Shown: positions 11,954 to 23,828 of the stretch, piece after piece
Position numbering within the stretch: position 1 is the stretch's first letter
Layout: every line of letters starts with the position of its first letter
DNA from: Halicephalobus mephisto
Lineage: Eukaryota; Nematoda; Chromadorea; Rhabditida; Panagrolaimidae
Assembly (NCBI GenBank): GCA_009193035.1
Contig: SWDT01000001.1
Span: 1,426,001-1,490,000 of the forward strand
DNA length: 64,000 nt
Reading direction: 5' to 3'
Notes under the pieces: model-generated
The model's input: the letters and a program-made list of their open reading frames with translations, nothing else
Databases searched by the model: none
What the model was told of the DNA's origin: nothing
Translations under genes and position numbers: made by a program

Positions 11954-13579
11954 TCATTCTGTGGCCTTTGTGTAAGGAGACAGATGAGTGTTATAAACGG
12001 GAGACTCAATTAACTTCTCTTTACAGTCAGAGCAAGTCAATGGAAAATGACGGGTCTTCGAGTGGGATTTTAGATTATATTCCATTGGAAATGACTTCTG
12101 ACACCCAGTACATCTGAGTTTTCTCTCCGTAGAATGAACAACCTGATGTCTTCGAAGTTTTGTTCTGTCGAAAAACTGTCTATCACACCGGTTGCATTTG
12201 TATCTAGGAGCTCCGTGGAGCTTCATGTGCTTCGTCAAGGCATGTCTCGACTGAAGCTCCCTTCTACAGATGGAGCAATAGAATTGTTCCAACTCGAAGG
12301 AACGAGAGGGATTCAGTTGTTTTGGTTGTAGTGGTTCTTCTGGAGTCAACACAGGCATCTCTTTGCCCCAATCTTCATTGTCATCATTAATTTCGTTGAT
12401 TGAAGGATTCGAACTACACATTGTGATGGAGTTTGTAATGACAGAGGAAATCGGAAAAACAGTCATCTGTGTAGTTTGTTGATTCATGATGAAGAAATTT
12501 TCCATTCTAGATGATTCCTGTCTTGAACGAAAATGAGACGAGTACTTTTCACCAATTCCAGCTGCTTTGATGACTTCGTGGACAGAGGTTTCTGGTGAGA
12601 CAACCGTCATTTTGATCAGATTTGCTGGAGTTGGGACGATGACATGTTGGAGAATAATTTCTGCAGGTTTCGTTGTAACGCTGAAAATTGTGAATTAATA
12701 GATTTAATATACGAATATATCCTTTGACGATCTTCTTGACAACTTAATTTCTCCTGACTTGCTTCCTAAGATGAAAAATAACAGATTTAATTCACCAATA
12801 GAGAACAGAGTACTGAACACATTTGTCAAATTTTCGCATTTACCCATTCTAGTTTGCTTTTTTACAAAACAACATAAAAATGTCCTAATCTGCCAATGAA
12901 AAGTCATAATGTCTTTAGATTGTTCGTTTTTTAGCTATAAAAATGGATATTACATCTTTTTTAAAATGCTTCTGTGGAAATAAGAGTTTAGTTTGAAAGA
13001 GAAATTAATAAATCTTTTGGTTCTTGTTTTTTAAAATGTAATTTAAAATTTCGACAAACCAAGGAGCTGAAACAGGTGAATTCAAATATCCTTGCTCAAT
13101 CATTGACGATTTACCCATAGTTGGACCATCAAAGTAATTCCAAGCTGAGAAAGAATCATCAGAAGAGAGTTCGGTCTGGTTTGTTGAAACCACACTTAGG
13201 GAATCATTCGACCAGAGACTCAGCTCATCATCATTTGATGGCTTTCCAAAAGAGAAACTACAAAATGAATCGTCGTCGTCAAGGGAATCTCCGTTCAAGG
13301 ACGTTTTCACATCAGAGCAGATGGATCCAACATCGAAGTCGCTGGAATTTCCTATAGACGAGCAATAGTACCCGTCGGAAAGCGGCGAATTGCTTCTCGG
13401 TGGTGATAGATAATACTTCAGAGGATCAGAAGACAAATACTGCTCGTTGTCCTTATCATCTGAAGAATATTCAATGAGAGTCTATATAAACCTATATAAA
13501 AACACTTACCGAAACCTTGAAGTCCAATAACAGGATCATTTAATTTCCAATTTTCAGGAGCTTCAAACATGTCGTTCAT
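11954..13579 (-). CDS. C2H2 zinc-finger protein with acidic/serine-rich N-terminus
   Basis: Probable DNA-binding regulator; no specific family recognised. The model joins 13579-13510, 13459-13056, 12765-12713 and 12680-11954 on the minus strand (417 aa, in frame). The first half is very rich in Ser and Asp, as in activation regions. Three clear C2H2 fingers follow from about residue 311: YCSIC...HMKLH, YKCNRC...HQVVH and LRCTGC...HSKTRH. A fourth CSDC pair lacks a proper His pair. The last exon was confirmed by phase: the 53 nt exon ends in TC and the next begins with C, giving a Ser codon. The donor at 13055 (GTCGAA) is weak, so a small exon between 13056 and 12765 may be missing. Confidence 0.78.
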
Positions 13580-14161
13580 TTTTTAAATAAAACTTTAAAT
13601 AAAATCAATCTCTTTAATTTATTTCGGAACTTCAATCAATACAAGCGGACAATGGAACCCGAGTTCATCTAAAAGTTTCCCTTTATCAAAAATTTCGACT
13701 ACAAATTTCGCGATAATGATACTCAGTTATGAAATCAATCAATACGTCAAAGTTTTAGTAGAATAAAACACGCAAGTAGATAATCATAAATAATCAAGCA
13801 TCAGCTTTCAGCAAATTGAGTCTCTCAATGCTGTGGTGTTGAATGGACGATTGGCTCCTTGCCCGCAGTCAACAAGAGGAACAAGTCGCCAAGGTTTACT
13901 CTCGACTATATTTCGAAGGAATTCCAAAACAAATTCGGAAAAATTGTAATCTTTATTTACAAATCAAAGCGGACAAATCTATAGAAAATCCAGAAGTATT
14001 TTGATAGAGTTCACAGTACCGGAATGTCAGGATTCAAAGGAGATGGAGTGCAATTTCTGGAGGAAGAAATTAGATTTTGTGCGTTACGTGTTAGCCGTAA
14101 TGATTCTCGTTCATAACCAAGCCTGCAATTACATTATTGAATTTCGTAAGTAATTTATTCC
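13580..14161. other. Intergenic, no gene seen
   Basis: This 0.6 kb separates the 5' end of the zinc-finger gene from the 3' end of the myristoylated globin gene, both on the minus strand. No coding exon with splice partners was seen. It should contain the promoter of the zinc-finger gene. Confidence 0.5.
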
Positions 14162-15138
14162 TTACTTCATGTAGAAAGTCAGAGTCAAGACCAGTTGACG
14201 CCAGGCAATTTGGGTTTCTTTGTCATCTGTATCAGCCACTGTTTCAACTATGCATTCTGTAAATATCGCCCAGTATTCTGGCCTAAAACTTTCGATGTTC
14301 ATAGATGCATGTTTCTTTCCCAATTGTTCGGCATTCTCGACTACCATTGAAATGTCATCGAGGTTACGAATTACGAAATCGAAAGTGTCGATGAATAAAT
14401 CAGTGTGTGATATAAATTTGGGATCCATTCGCAGTTTCTTGCCTTTCACATTGGGGGATATCCCAAATATCAACTTCAGTTCTTCTGCTTCGTTGAAAAT
14501 CGCTGAAAGTTCAACAATTATCAGATCCCTGGAAGTTTGTGTTTTAAAGGTATTAAATTGAGGGATTTTCGAAATCCGTCGTCGTCGGCCAACATCTATT
14601 GTTCTCGAATCAAAGAACAAGGATTTTATATAAAAAAAAGATCGGGTATTCTGTTTATTCTCGAAATCCGACTCCATTTGATTGCTGAATGGAAAAAGTG
14701 ACTTACACATGAATATATCTTTGCCCACTTTCGTCTTGGCCGCCTTGTTCCAGGACTTGATAATCAGATTTCTCTGACGCGGGGCGAGTCTCTTTGGCTT
14801 CATCGTGTTATTACGTGTTGTTCCGATTGCCGCACTCGACCAACGTCGTCCTGGAATCGGTTAATTTCCATATCTGATGTTCATTTGAAAAGTTAATTTC
14901 CCATTTTGGGAAGAAATAAATATGAAAATCAAAACGTACTGTTGAATTTGGCAGAAGAATCGCCTCCATTGTTCATCGAAGGTCTATCTGTGTTGTCATT
15001 TGATTTACATCTGAATTCAGAGCACCTCCGTTGGTTCACTCTGACGGACATAGGAGTAGTTGCTGTAACTGTTGTAGCAGGAACACTGTTCTGGTGATGA
15101 AGACCCTGTTTGTTGCCTGTAGTGTGTTTGTTCCCCAT
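14162..15138 (-). CDS. Nematode globin with N-myristoylation signal and long N-terminal extension
   Basis: Heme-binding globin of the nematode type. Exons 15138-14940, 14850-14707 and 14502-14162 give 227 aa in frame. The start exon encodes MGNKHTTGNK, a good N-myristoylation sequence (Gly2, Lys4, Thr6), then a polar, disordered extension to about residue 82. The globin fold begins KRLAPRQRNLIIKSWNKA. Distal His147 (E7) lies in FISHTDLF and proximal His179 (F8) in LGKKHA, followed by FRPEYW and a conserved C-terminal helix, so heme binding is expected. C. elegans GLB-26 is a known N-myristoylated globin; orthology is not established here. Anchoring at membranes suggests redox or gas sensing rather than oxygen storage, which is inference. 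Continuous translation across 14803-14510 is an intron read-through and lacks globin features. Confidence 0.87.
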
Positions 15139-17231
15139 AGTCGGAAGATTTGAAACAATTTCCAATCATCAAATGGATAAATTTAACACTGAATTAGAAA
15201 ATGAGTAAACAGAGGCGCGTCAATCCAGTTCAAGGTCTTGTAAGGAAAACAGGGACGACAAACGGAAAGAGATGAGTGCAGAAACCCTCTTTGTCCGGAA
15301 AAGCTTCGTTTCCTCAATCGTCGACACTTTTAGGAACGTTAACACGCTGATTGTTTTAGTTTTGAATTTCAGTGCAAAAAGAAAGCTGAAAATACAAAGA
15401 ATATTCAGATAAAAAAGTCGCGAATCACAAAGTTCATTTCCCGGGAATTACTTTCTCGGAAAACAAACTAGCTACTAATCAAGATCCTAATCCCACCAAC
15501 GACAAAAGCATAAAGTAGCTGGAGAAACAAGTCCATTAACTTCTTAAGCATGTTTTTGTCTGGTTGGGACCATCTTCGATGGAGGTGGCCATTCATTAAG
15601 GCCGCAAATTTATACAAATAGGGAATAAAGTAGTTTTCCCCTTAATGATGAAAGATCATCAATGAAGTGGAATTATACGAGTTTCCAAGCATTAAGATCA
15701 AAAACAAACTTTGCTTGCAAGGCTACACGCAGATGGAAAGCGGTATGAATAAAGAAGCAACCATAGAACAACTCTGATTATTAGATATCTCTGGTTAATT
15801 TGATTAATTCTGTTTCTCTTAGTTTTGACAAGAAAACCTAAAGCAATCGCAGAGCAAACATTCCATTTCCGTCAAGAAGGGAATAAGGGAATTGACCTCA
15901 GCTGGTCTTCGGAAAGTAGATTAGAGGAAATGTTAATATTGCTTTGTTTTTGAACAAGTACTGGTTTAAAACTGAAAAAGTACTGTAAAAGAATCAGAAA
16001 GACAAAAATGTTTTGGACCAGTTTGTTTAAAATTCTCGAATTTGACAATTAAGCCGCTCCTGTTCCCCTTTGGGAGTAAGAGGAGTTTGGCTCGATGGAG
16101 ACGCGCCTCCATTTCCTCTGAATAAAATTCTTCCTAATTTTAGTTTTCTACGGGAATTGGCCCATTCCAGACGGGACAGGAAGCCTTGACTTCTTGATAA
16201 GAAGCAGGACAATATACAAAAACCATTAAATCTAAGCATTTTGGGAGACTCCCTCAGAATCCATTTCGCAGAGTAAATTTAGATTATATTCCGGTAGGGG
16301 GTGGAAAAACAGCCAGGAATGGATAACGGACATTATGTCGTCTGTTGGGAATTGAAGCCAACCTGAAGAGAGGATTCGAGAAAGAATTCTGTCTGAAGTG
16401 CAAGTTGAACATTCCTTTCCATTTTAACCTCACTTTTGGCAGTCTCAGAATTCATTTCTGTGTGCCATGCCCTCAATTTTGTCTTTTTAAAGAAATAATC
16501 AGTTTACGTGAAAAACCAAGTATTTTTATGTTCAGAAATAGAATAAAGTTTATTAAATAATTCACCCTAAAACCGGTAATTCCCCTTGGGAATCATATCA
16601 AGATTTGATCTGGCCCTCATTTTCTTCTAGAATTAAATCAATGAAATGTCCTTCTACAATAAATTCATTTCACAGTAAACGCGTATATAATACAGGGTCG
16701 TAATGGAAACAATATTAATTAAGAAATTTTTCAGCCGGAACGTCATTGAGATCTAATTTTCATTCAAACTGGTGGGTGAATTCGTTCATCATGGTCATCA
16801 GGGATTTCGTGGTGGGAATTCAGTCTCGTTCCATGACAAAATTCATTGGAATTAACAATTCTTATAATCCACAATGATAAAAGTAACTTTTCTGTAGTTT
16901 CCGTACATTTGTTTTCAAAGCTTCCATAGGTGCAAAAGTTTAATCTTTAAAATTTAATGAGTGCTTTTCTAACTGTTGTAGAACTACCCACTTGATTTTG
17001 CAATATTTATTGATGTCAAATCAATTGGTGAAGAGTTGTATGGATGGATACAAACATGTGGTGAACTCAAAACATCCAAAAAACTAATGTTTCACAACTG
17101 TTTGACAATCGAGTATCAAATCACTGATAAGGATGTTTAGTGTAATAAAATCAGACAAGACAACTGAGAAAGCCGAGTGAAAATCCCAATATTTCAGAGA
17201 ATTAAAAAAGCCGCTGTTATGAACGAAGGTA
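15139..17231. other. Intergenic, no gene seen
   Basis: About 2.1 kb upstream of the myristoylated globin gene and downstream of the small globin gene. Only short, unsupported open frames are present. A single TTCTAGAA occurs near 16,627. Confidence 0.55.
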
Positions 17232-17820
17232 TTAGTACCAACCCCAAGTCTTCATGTCGGCGTAAGCCTTGTTGAGAAGCTCTTCCCAGTTCTTCTTCTG
17301 TTCAGCGGTCACTCCTCCTGCGTTTTTCTCCATCGCTGCAAGGAAGGCATCGATGGTCTTCTGAAAAAAGTCATTCATGAGGGAAAATAAAGAGACGAAC
17401 TCACGTTGAACTTGTCAAGAGGGAATCCGACATCGCTGTACTGCTCCTTGAAGGAGGCAAGTGCTGAACGCCATTTACGGTCATCCCCGAAGGCTTCGGG
17501 CAGACGGAAGAAATACTGAAGCTCAGCCATACCATACATGATGAATTTTTGAGAATGGACAATTGCATCTGGGTCAATATCCTCGGCATCGTAAGGTACA
17601 GCGAGTTCGGGGTGAAGAGTGAATAATCTGTAAAAATCCAGTCAGATCAAATTTCAGGAAATATTAAAAATGTACTACGTGAGCAAAACAGAAAGCAGAT
17701 GATTATTTTTTAAAAATAATAAAGTGAAACTGATACTTACTGCTTATGGAACTCTCCAGCGGTGTTTTTATTGAGAGCATATCCAGTAACGTGTTTCTTG
17801 AGCAAATCAGTGTTAACCAT
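17232..17820 (-). CDS. Small globin lacking the proximal histidine (Tyr at F8)
   Basis: Single-domain globin of 143 aa. Exons 17820-17741, 17627-17405 and 17360-17232 join in frame. The start MVNTDLLKKHVTGYALNKNTA and LFTLHPEL resemble nematode and trematode body hemoglobins. An ungapped by-eye alignment from helix E to helix G places Tyr58 at E7, Tyr90 at F8 (codon 17440-17438) and Tyr39 at CD1. There is no His or Cys after His51, so no ordinary proximal ligand exists. The C-terminal helix (VTAEQKKNWEELLNKAY) is typical. If heme is bound, ligation by Tyr would be needed; otherwise this is a heme-free globin. The fold call is fairly sure, the residue assignments somewhat less so. Confidence 0.78.
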
Positions 17821-20627
17821 GATTCCGGTTTTTGTCGAATACTAAAATCGAAATTAAAAGTAGAATTCAATATCGAACACAAGAGCGAACACGCAACTCC
17901 AAGATCCGAAGTTAGTACCCGACTCTCTTTGAAGTTAGTTCCGTATTGCACTGAATGATTTAAGGGATGGAAAGGATCCGCCTTCCTTCCATCCAGAATC
18001 ACGCTACCTTTGTGTCCTCACGTTTTACTGACCTAAGTACAGCTTGGATATGTAGAAAAATATTTTCGTTTTGCATTGCCTCATTCGCACCGAGGACCCG
18101 CCCTCTATCATATCCCGTGATAGCTACCTGAAGGCTGATCTGCAGGTCTTTGCGTTTGCTTACATTACTGGAAAAAATAATTGAACAGATCAACACTCGG
18201 AGGAATCGAGAAATCCATCGTCGATTGAGAACAGCAAGTGAAAGAAACCAATCAGTGAGTCGATCTGCAAAAATTTATTGCTTGTCTTGACCAGATCCGC
18301 TTTCGATGGAGTAAACAACAAAAGAATTAAAAACTACTTTATCGAAATTGTTTTCAAAAGTCCCAAAACACAACTGAGCCAGTATTATTTTCTAAGTAAT
18401 TCATCCGGAGAGGATCGTATATCGTTAGAGCAAAACAACTTGTGATTGGATTAAAGCCAATGTCAGAAAAGTTTGCGTAAGATCTTGAAAGCAGCTTCCG
18501 GTGTCTTCCATTGATTTGCCGCCACTCAATTGGAGAGTCAAAAGTCCTCAACGAAGTGCGCGAAGAGCTTGCCCTCGCTCTCCAACCTAAGACTGAAACG
18601 TGGTTCTAAGGAGAATTCTTGCGAGGAACGAACAGAAAAACACTAACAATGAAAGTCTTCCACAGAAAGAGGCTTGAATTGCTCGGAGATAAGGTGCAGG
18701 AGCACTTGTAACTCTTAATACTTGAAGAATGTAAAAAGATAGAACCTTCTATCCATGAAGATTGAGAGTCTCTTGATTATTCCTCGTCAACACCTTCATC
18801 GACAATTTTAAGATTAAACAAAATATGTAAAAGATTGATGAAGTAGCACTTTTCGTGGGTTTCATCATTTGTCTTGATTTTTTGAAGTAGTTTTACTTAA
18901 ACAGTTCAAATGTCAGTAAATACGAATACAATAGTTTTTGGACCGCACGAAGTATATTTTTGTAAAGGAAATCAACACCTTGGACTCATTGTTCTTTATT
19001 GTAATTCGTTCAAAAAAGTGTCCCACTCAAACTGTTCAACTTGTTTTTGCTCAAAAACCGTCTCTGCAAATTGGTCTACTTGCAGTTGCTGACTTTACAG
19101 AAATCTGAGGATACTGTAGATAAACAGATTTATTTCTGGTTGCCAATAATCATAAAATTCTCTACGATTTTTTTGATCTATCCAAAGCAAATAAATATCT
19201 GGAAGGATTCCCACGAAATATTGGCTCAGTTCCCGCGCGATTTGTTGACACGTGATTCTTTGAAATGAACCAACGTTAAACTACATTTGAAACTAGTCAA
19301 AGGTCACAAATAATTATTAAAATCTGTCAAAAATCACATTCCAAGAAAAACCTTGATGTCAGGTGACATGCACGTTTTTCTTCTGGCCATCACTCAGGAT
19401 ATCTTGAGCAGTTGTCCTCGTGCAAATTGGTTCTTGGATTCGGAAACGTCATCTGTCACTTTCTTAAGGTGTTTTGCTTGGTTCATTTTTGTTGTTTAGA
19501 ATGCACATGTGGCGTTAAGGGATCTAGCTTAGTTCTAGCTCGTGGAATTTTTTGCACAGCACATCTGGTCAGGGATCGCAAAGAGTTGTGTATATATCAA
19601 TAGAGCATTTCACTCGGGTCAAATATCAGGATATCTGCAATTCAACGTCAAAAATAGGAACAATCAAGGGCAATCTTTGATTTTTCAAAAAATTATTTAT
19701 TTTTTGATGAAAATCTGTTAATATTTGGAACTTGAATACACTTTACAAAGAATAAAACTCAGATGATTCGACAAACACTATTTAATCCTTCCTATTACTG
19801 TAAATTTAAAACTTTCAAATCGAGTTTCAAACTGATTTCAAACATATTTGAGTTCAGAGTTCGGCGGAATAAATTCAAATTTAAAACATTATAAAATTTA
19901 AAAATGCTGAAAAATTGATAGTCCTGATATGTTCTATCGTTGTAAATTTCAAAGTTTGAATTTACTCTAGATTTAAAATTAGCCTTCGAATTCATTTGAA
20001 AATAATTGTAACTCAAGGTTGAAAAAGTCACAATAAATGCAAATGATTCAAAATTTGAAACACTTTGAAAAATTAAAAGTTCTAATATTCTCTATTGTAG
20101 TCATTATTAAATTTTGAACTATTTTGAGTTTTCAAATTAAAGAACTAAAATTTACATAGGATGATATGAAAGATAAATGATTCTGGTCTTCTTTTGTATT
20201 GCAAGACAGACTCAACATTGCCAACGTTAAACCTCTTTGAACATGTTGGGAACCATAAATCTAATTATCAAAGTAGACTAAATTCAACATCAAGAAACAT
20301 CAATTATCGGTGTAGTTAGCCAAAGTGTATTTTCGCCTATACTCATTGTGATCGCTTATCATAGCTTATTTGTTCTGCTATCAATCTGCCTAATACATGA
20401 AAAAGTGTATTTAGTTGTTTCCTCCACCATAGTCCTTTCCGGCTTATTTTTATTTTCCTTGTTCTCTACTGGATAGAGGTAGTTGATTATTCCAACTTCC
20501 TTACTGCTTCATTCCTTAATATCCCGAATGAATTCAATCATGTCATTTTCATTTCGCGTCTTTAAACAACTGCTAAAGGACATTTAGTTATTTTTCAGCT
20601 AGAGTTTCACTTATCCACAGCCGGACA
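17821..20627. other. Intergenic region with AT-rich repeats, no gene seen
   Basis: This 2.8 kb lies between divergent promoters: the small globin (minus) and the CRAL-TRIO/GOLD gene (plus). No coding exon with splice partners was found. The right third contains a degenerate AT-rich repeat. Confidence 0.55.
19790..20160. repeat. Degenerate AT-rich duplication
   Basis: TTTGAA/TTCAAA-rich sequence. A block beginning GAAAAATTGATAG near 19910 and ending TGTTCTATCGTTGTAAAT recurs in altered form near 20068 (GAAAAATTAAAAG ... TTCTCTATTGTAGTCAT). The spacing is about 160 bp. Function unknown. Confidence 0.45.
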
Positions 20628-22044
20628 ATGCCGCCACACGTTACCTCACATTTTATCAGCGAACAGGATATAACATCCGAAGAACGGATTAAGATTACAG
20701 AACTGAGAGAAGCCATTGGACCAGAATTTTTGAAGATGGCTCCATTCTTTGACAATGATTTTTCGTTGTTGCGGTGGCTTTATGGATGGGATTTTCAGAT
20801 AAGTAAGGAATGAACTCTCGTCTTTTCGATTTACCTTCTTTTCCAGATGAGATTCTGCCCAGATTCAGGATGGCAGCAACAACTTTACATGCTCTGAAGG
20901 TCGTCGAGAAGGAAGTCGATAATGATGAAGACCACAGTAAGACAATTTTAGGCATGAATCCAGTCGCAGAATACTTCCCAGGTATGTTCCTTTCTCTATG
21001 ATATTAGATTCCATTGTGTTTTCTTGTCTTATCTAAACGGAACTCATTAAATTCTACTTAATTTTCAGGGGGTTTCATGAGCTTGGATCGGGAAGGGAAC
21101 ACAGTTTGTGTTCAGTCCATTTCCAAAACGAATCCAAAGGCCTTGGTTAAATGTGACCGAGTCAGTGAGCTCTTCAAGATGATCTTGACCGAGTGTTCCC
21201 TCTGTCACTTTATGATTCGGTGAGTTTTATCAAAAGAAATGCTTCACTGATAACGAATATGATCGTTGTTCTTAATGAGTGTCCATCATTTAAAGCTCAG
21301 GAAATGAATTTTGGTTTCAGACAAAAAGAGAAAGAAACAGGTCGCAAACTTGGATCCATATTGATTGTCGACTTGGAAGGATTCTCTATGGACTTAATCT
21401 ATCCCCCAACACTGAAGATTTACCTCAATCTGATTAAACTCATGCAAGATTGCTTCCCGGACTTCGCCAAGGCAATTTATATAATTAATGCCCCGATGAT
21501 GATGTCAACTGTTTACAACCTCGTCAAACCAGCACTAGCTAAGCAGACTCAAGAGAAGATTCAGTTTCTCGGGAAGGACTGGAAGAAGGTTCTCTGTGAT
21601 GAGATCGGACCAGAGAATATTTACGAACGCTGGGGAGGAACCAAAGTTCCTTCAAACGGAAAGGATACCGGTTTCCTGAGAATGGGAGGAACACCTCCAG
21701 AGGAAATCAAATATAGTCCTAGCAAAAATCCTTATCATATTGATGACAAGAAATTGACCAAACTTAATGTTGGAGCAAGAAGCAAGAAAGAGGTCAAAAT
21801 ACGGGTCGAGAAACCAGGAGCCAAACTTCGCTGGTTCTTTATTGCCAACAATGACATTGATTTCTTAATTTTAAAAGACGAACTGGAAGTTTGGCCTAAA
21901 TTCAGATTGTCAACGGAATTTGTTCCAGAATTCGGTCATATCGATTGCCCCACAACAGGCGAGTATATCCTCATCTTCGACAACTCTTACGGAACCTTTT
22001 TCGGGAAAGAAGTCAAATTCCACACTCACGTTGAATACGAGTAA
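20628..22044 (+). CDS. CRAL-TRIO plus GOLD domain lipid-transfer protein (SEC14-like, CTG type)
   Basis: Cytosolic phospholipid or tocopherol carrier of the SEC14-like family. Exons 20628-20802, 20847-20981, 21069-21219 and 21321-22044 give 394 aa. A short helical CRAL-TRIO N-domain includes FSLLRWLYGW. The lipid-binding lobe (about 85-265) includes IVDLEGFSMD, INAPMMMSTVYNLVKP, KIQFLGKDW and IYERWGGT. A C-terminal GOLD beta-sandwich (about 290-394) ends shortly after FDNSYGTFFGKEV, as in SEC14L2 and the nematode CTG proteins. An acceptor (CCACAG) 7 bp before the ATG may be a trans-splice site. The myo-inositol oxygenase gene follows 418 bp downstream. Confidence 0.9.
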
Positions 22045-22461
22045 GTTTCAGGCATTCTATGATTTTCAATTGATTCCATATGTCTTAGTCATTCCTTATT
22101 TAATCATGAGCTTTCGTTGTGGAAATAAATAATACAAAGATTGGGAGCAAAGTATCAAATTGTTGCAGGCGTTTTCAAATGATTTTACTGTTTTTTTTAA
22201 CTGTTTTCATTTTGAAATTTCCAGTTTCAGTCGGGAAGGATGATTTAAAAAAGGTACAAAGTTGATCATTAAATACCGATCCCGAACTTTATAGTTTTTA
22301 CTTTGTAAAGATGGTCTGACATTTCACTTGGTCATTAGACAAAGATCAATCAACCCCCTTTGGTAATGCAACATATATTTCGGAACTTGTTCATAAATTC
22401 TTGTCTGTCTGAGTATTTGTGACCTAGGTCTATTAGTTCAAAAAACTATCTTCTTTCTAAA

Positions 22462-23758
22462 ATGACATATTTCCCTGATGTCAAACCTATTCCTCAATTC
22501 CGGAATTATGAGGAGAACCCAATTAATGATCATCAAAAAAGAGTTAAGGATTTTTACTACAAACAACACAGATTCCAAACTGTTGATTTTGTATTGGGCA
22601 TGGTAAGAAATTGTTTTTATTATATATTAGCAAAACAACCCTACTTCAATAGGGTGCCTCGGTACTAGTTAAGATTTCTTAATATCCTTTAATTCTTTAA
22701 TGTACAACTATTAATTCTCAAGGGCGGATGGAGATTTTTATGTCCCATATGACCTCGATCTAAAAGTTCCTAGATCTAAGTAGAATATAGTTCCAAAACA
22801 GATCACGAAATTATGTAAGATTATGAAGTAATAATTATACAAACTAAAACTATAATGTGGACTGCTTTGTATTTTAAAAACTCCGGAATTCTTATCTAGA
22901 TGATTTTATAACAATCTCCATTTTCGCTTTTTATATTACAATGATAGCATAATAAAAATAAGAGTGATTCATCCTTCGGATATAGATCTTTTATGTGAAC
23001 CTATAAATAATCGCAGTGAAATTACAGCACAAGAAATGGCTCTCATTCAACCATGCAAAGCTCCCTTTACTCGATTGCCTGGATTTACTCTCACAACTTG
23101 TCGATGAAAGTGATCCTGACGTAGAAGAAGATGCCAATATCGTCCATGCCTACCAGACAGCCGAGAGAATGAGGGAAGCCTATCCTGATCGTCCATGGCT
23201 CCATTTGACTGGGTTGATTCATGACCTTGGGAAAGTCATGTCTGTCTGGGGTGAAGAGCAGTGGGCCACTGTTGGTGACACTTATCCTGTGGGCTGTAAA
23301 CCTGCGGAATCAATTGTCTTCGGATTCAAGAGTTTTGAAGGAAATCCAGATCAAACTCATCCTGTTTATGATACGAAGTTGGGAATTTACAAGGAACATT
23401 GCGGACTAGAGAATTTGCTGATGACATGGAGTCACGATGAGTACATGTACCAGGTCTTGAAGAACCATCCTACCTGCACTATTCCCGAAGAAGCCCTCTA
23501 CGCTATCAGATTTCATTCATTTTATCCTTATCATTCAAGTTTCGAATATTTGTATTTTCAAAGTGAAAAGGACAAAGAATTATTGCAGCATATTTATGAA
23601 TTAAAGTAAGTTTATTTAAAGTCTTCTTTGGAAAAATAGTGAATTTCAGCAACTGCGATCTGTATTCAAAGGCCGACAGTAAGCCGGATATCGCCGAACT
23701 CCGACCATATTATCAATCTCTCGTTGATAAGTATGTGCCAGGAATAATCCATTGGTAA
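22462..23758 (+). CDS. miox: Myo-inositol oxygenase
   Basis: Di-iron enzyme opening myo-inositol to D-glucuronate, the first step of inositol catabolism in cytosol. Exons 22462-22602, 23028-23605 and 23650-23758 give 275 aa (human about 285). The second exon must start at 23028, after TTACAG: only this keeps the residue spacing of the family. The iron ligands are visible in order: His in NIVHAYQ, His-Asp in LIHDLG, His in WSHDEY, His in RFHSFYP, and the late Asp in NCDLYSK. Substrate-lid residues around DESDPDV are present too. The C-terminus YVPGIIHW matches the family. Its stop lies 70 bp from the convergent stop of the next gene. Confidence 0.94.
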
Positions 23759-23828
23759 TTAGCACAATTCAAAGTAATAAAAGAGTTATTTATTAATTTA
23801 ACCGATTGGATATACTCAGTGAATTTTA

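Noticed and set aside
14510..14706. Continuous open frame joining globin exons 2 and 3
   Set aside because: It is basic and low in globin features; using the donor GTAAGT at 14706 and acceptor TTTCAG at 14503 restores the globin A/B-helix spacing.
14906..15097. Plus-strand open frame opposite the globin start exon
   Set aside because: Antisense shadow; the minus-strand frame has correct splice phase and a myristoylation start.
23016..23027. MIOX second exon starting at 23016 after CGCAG
   Set aside because: It would insert four residues; starting at 23028 after TTACAG matches the family's spacing exactly.
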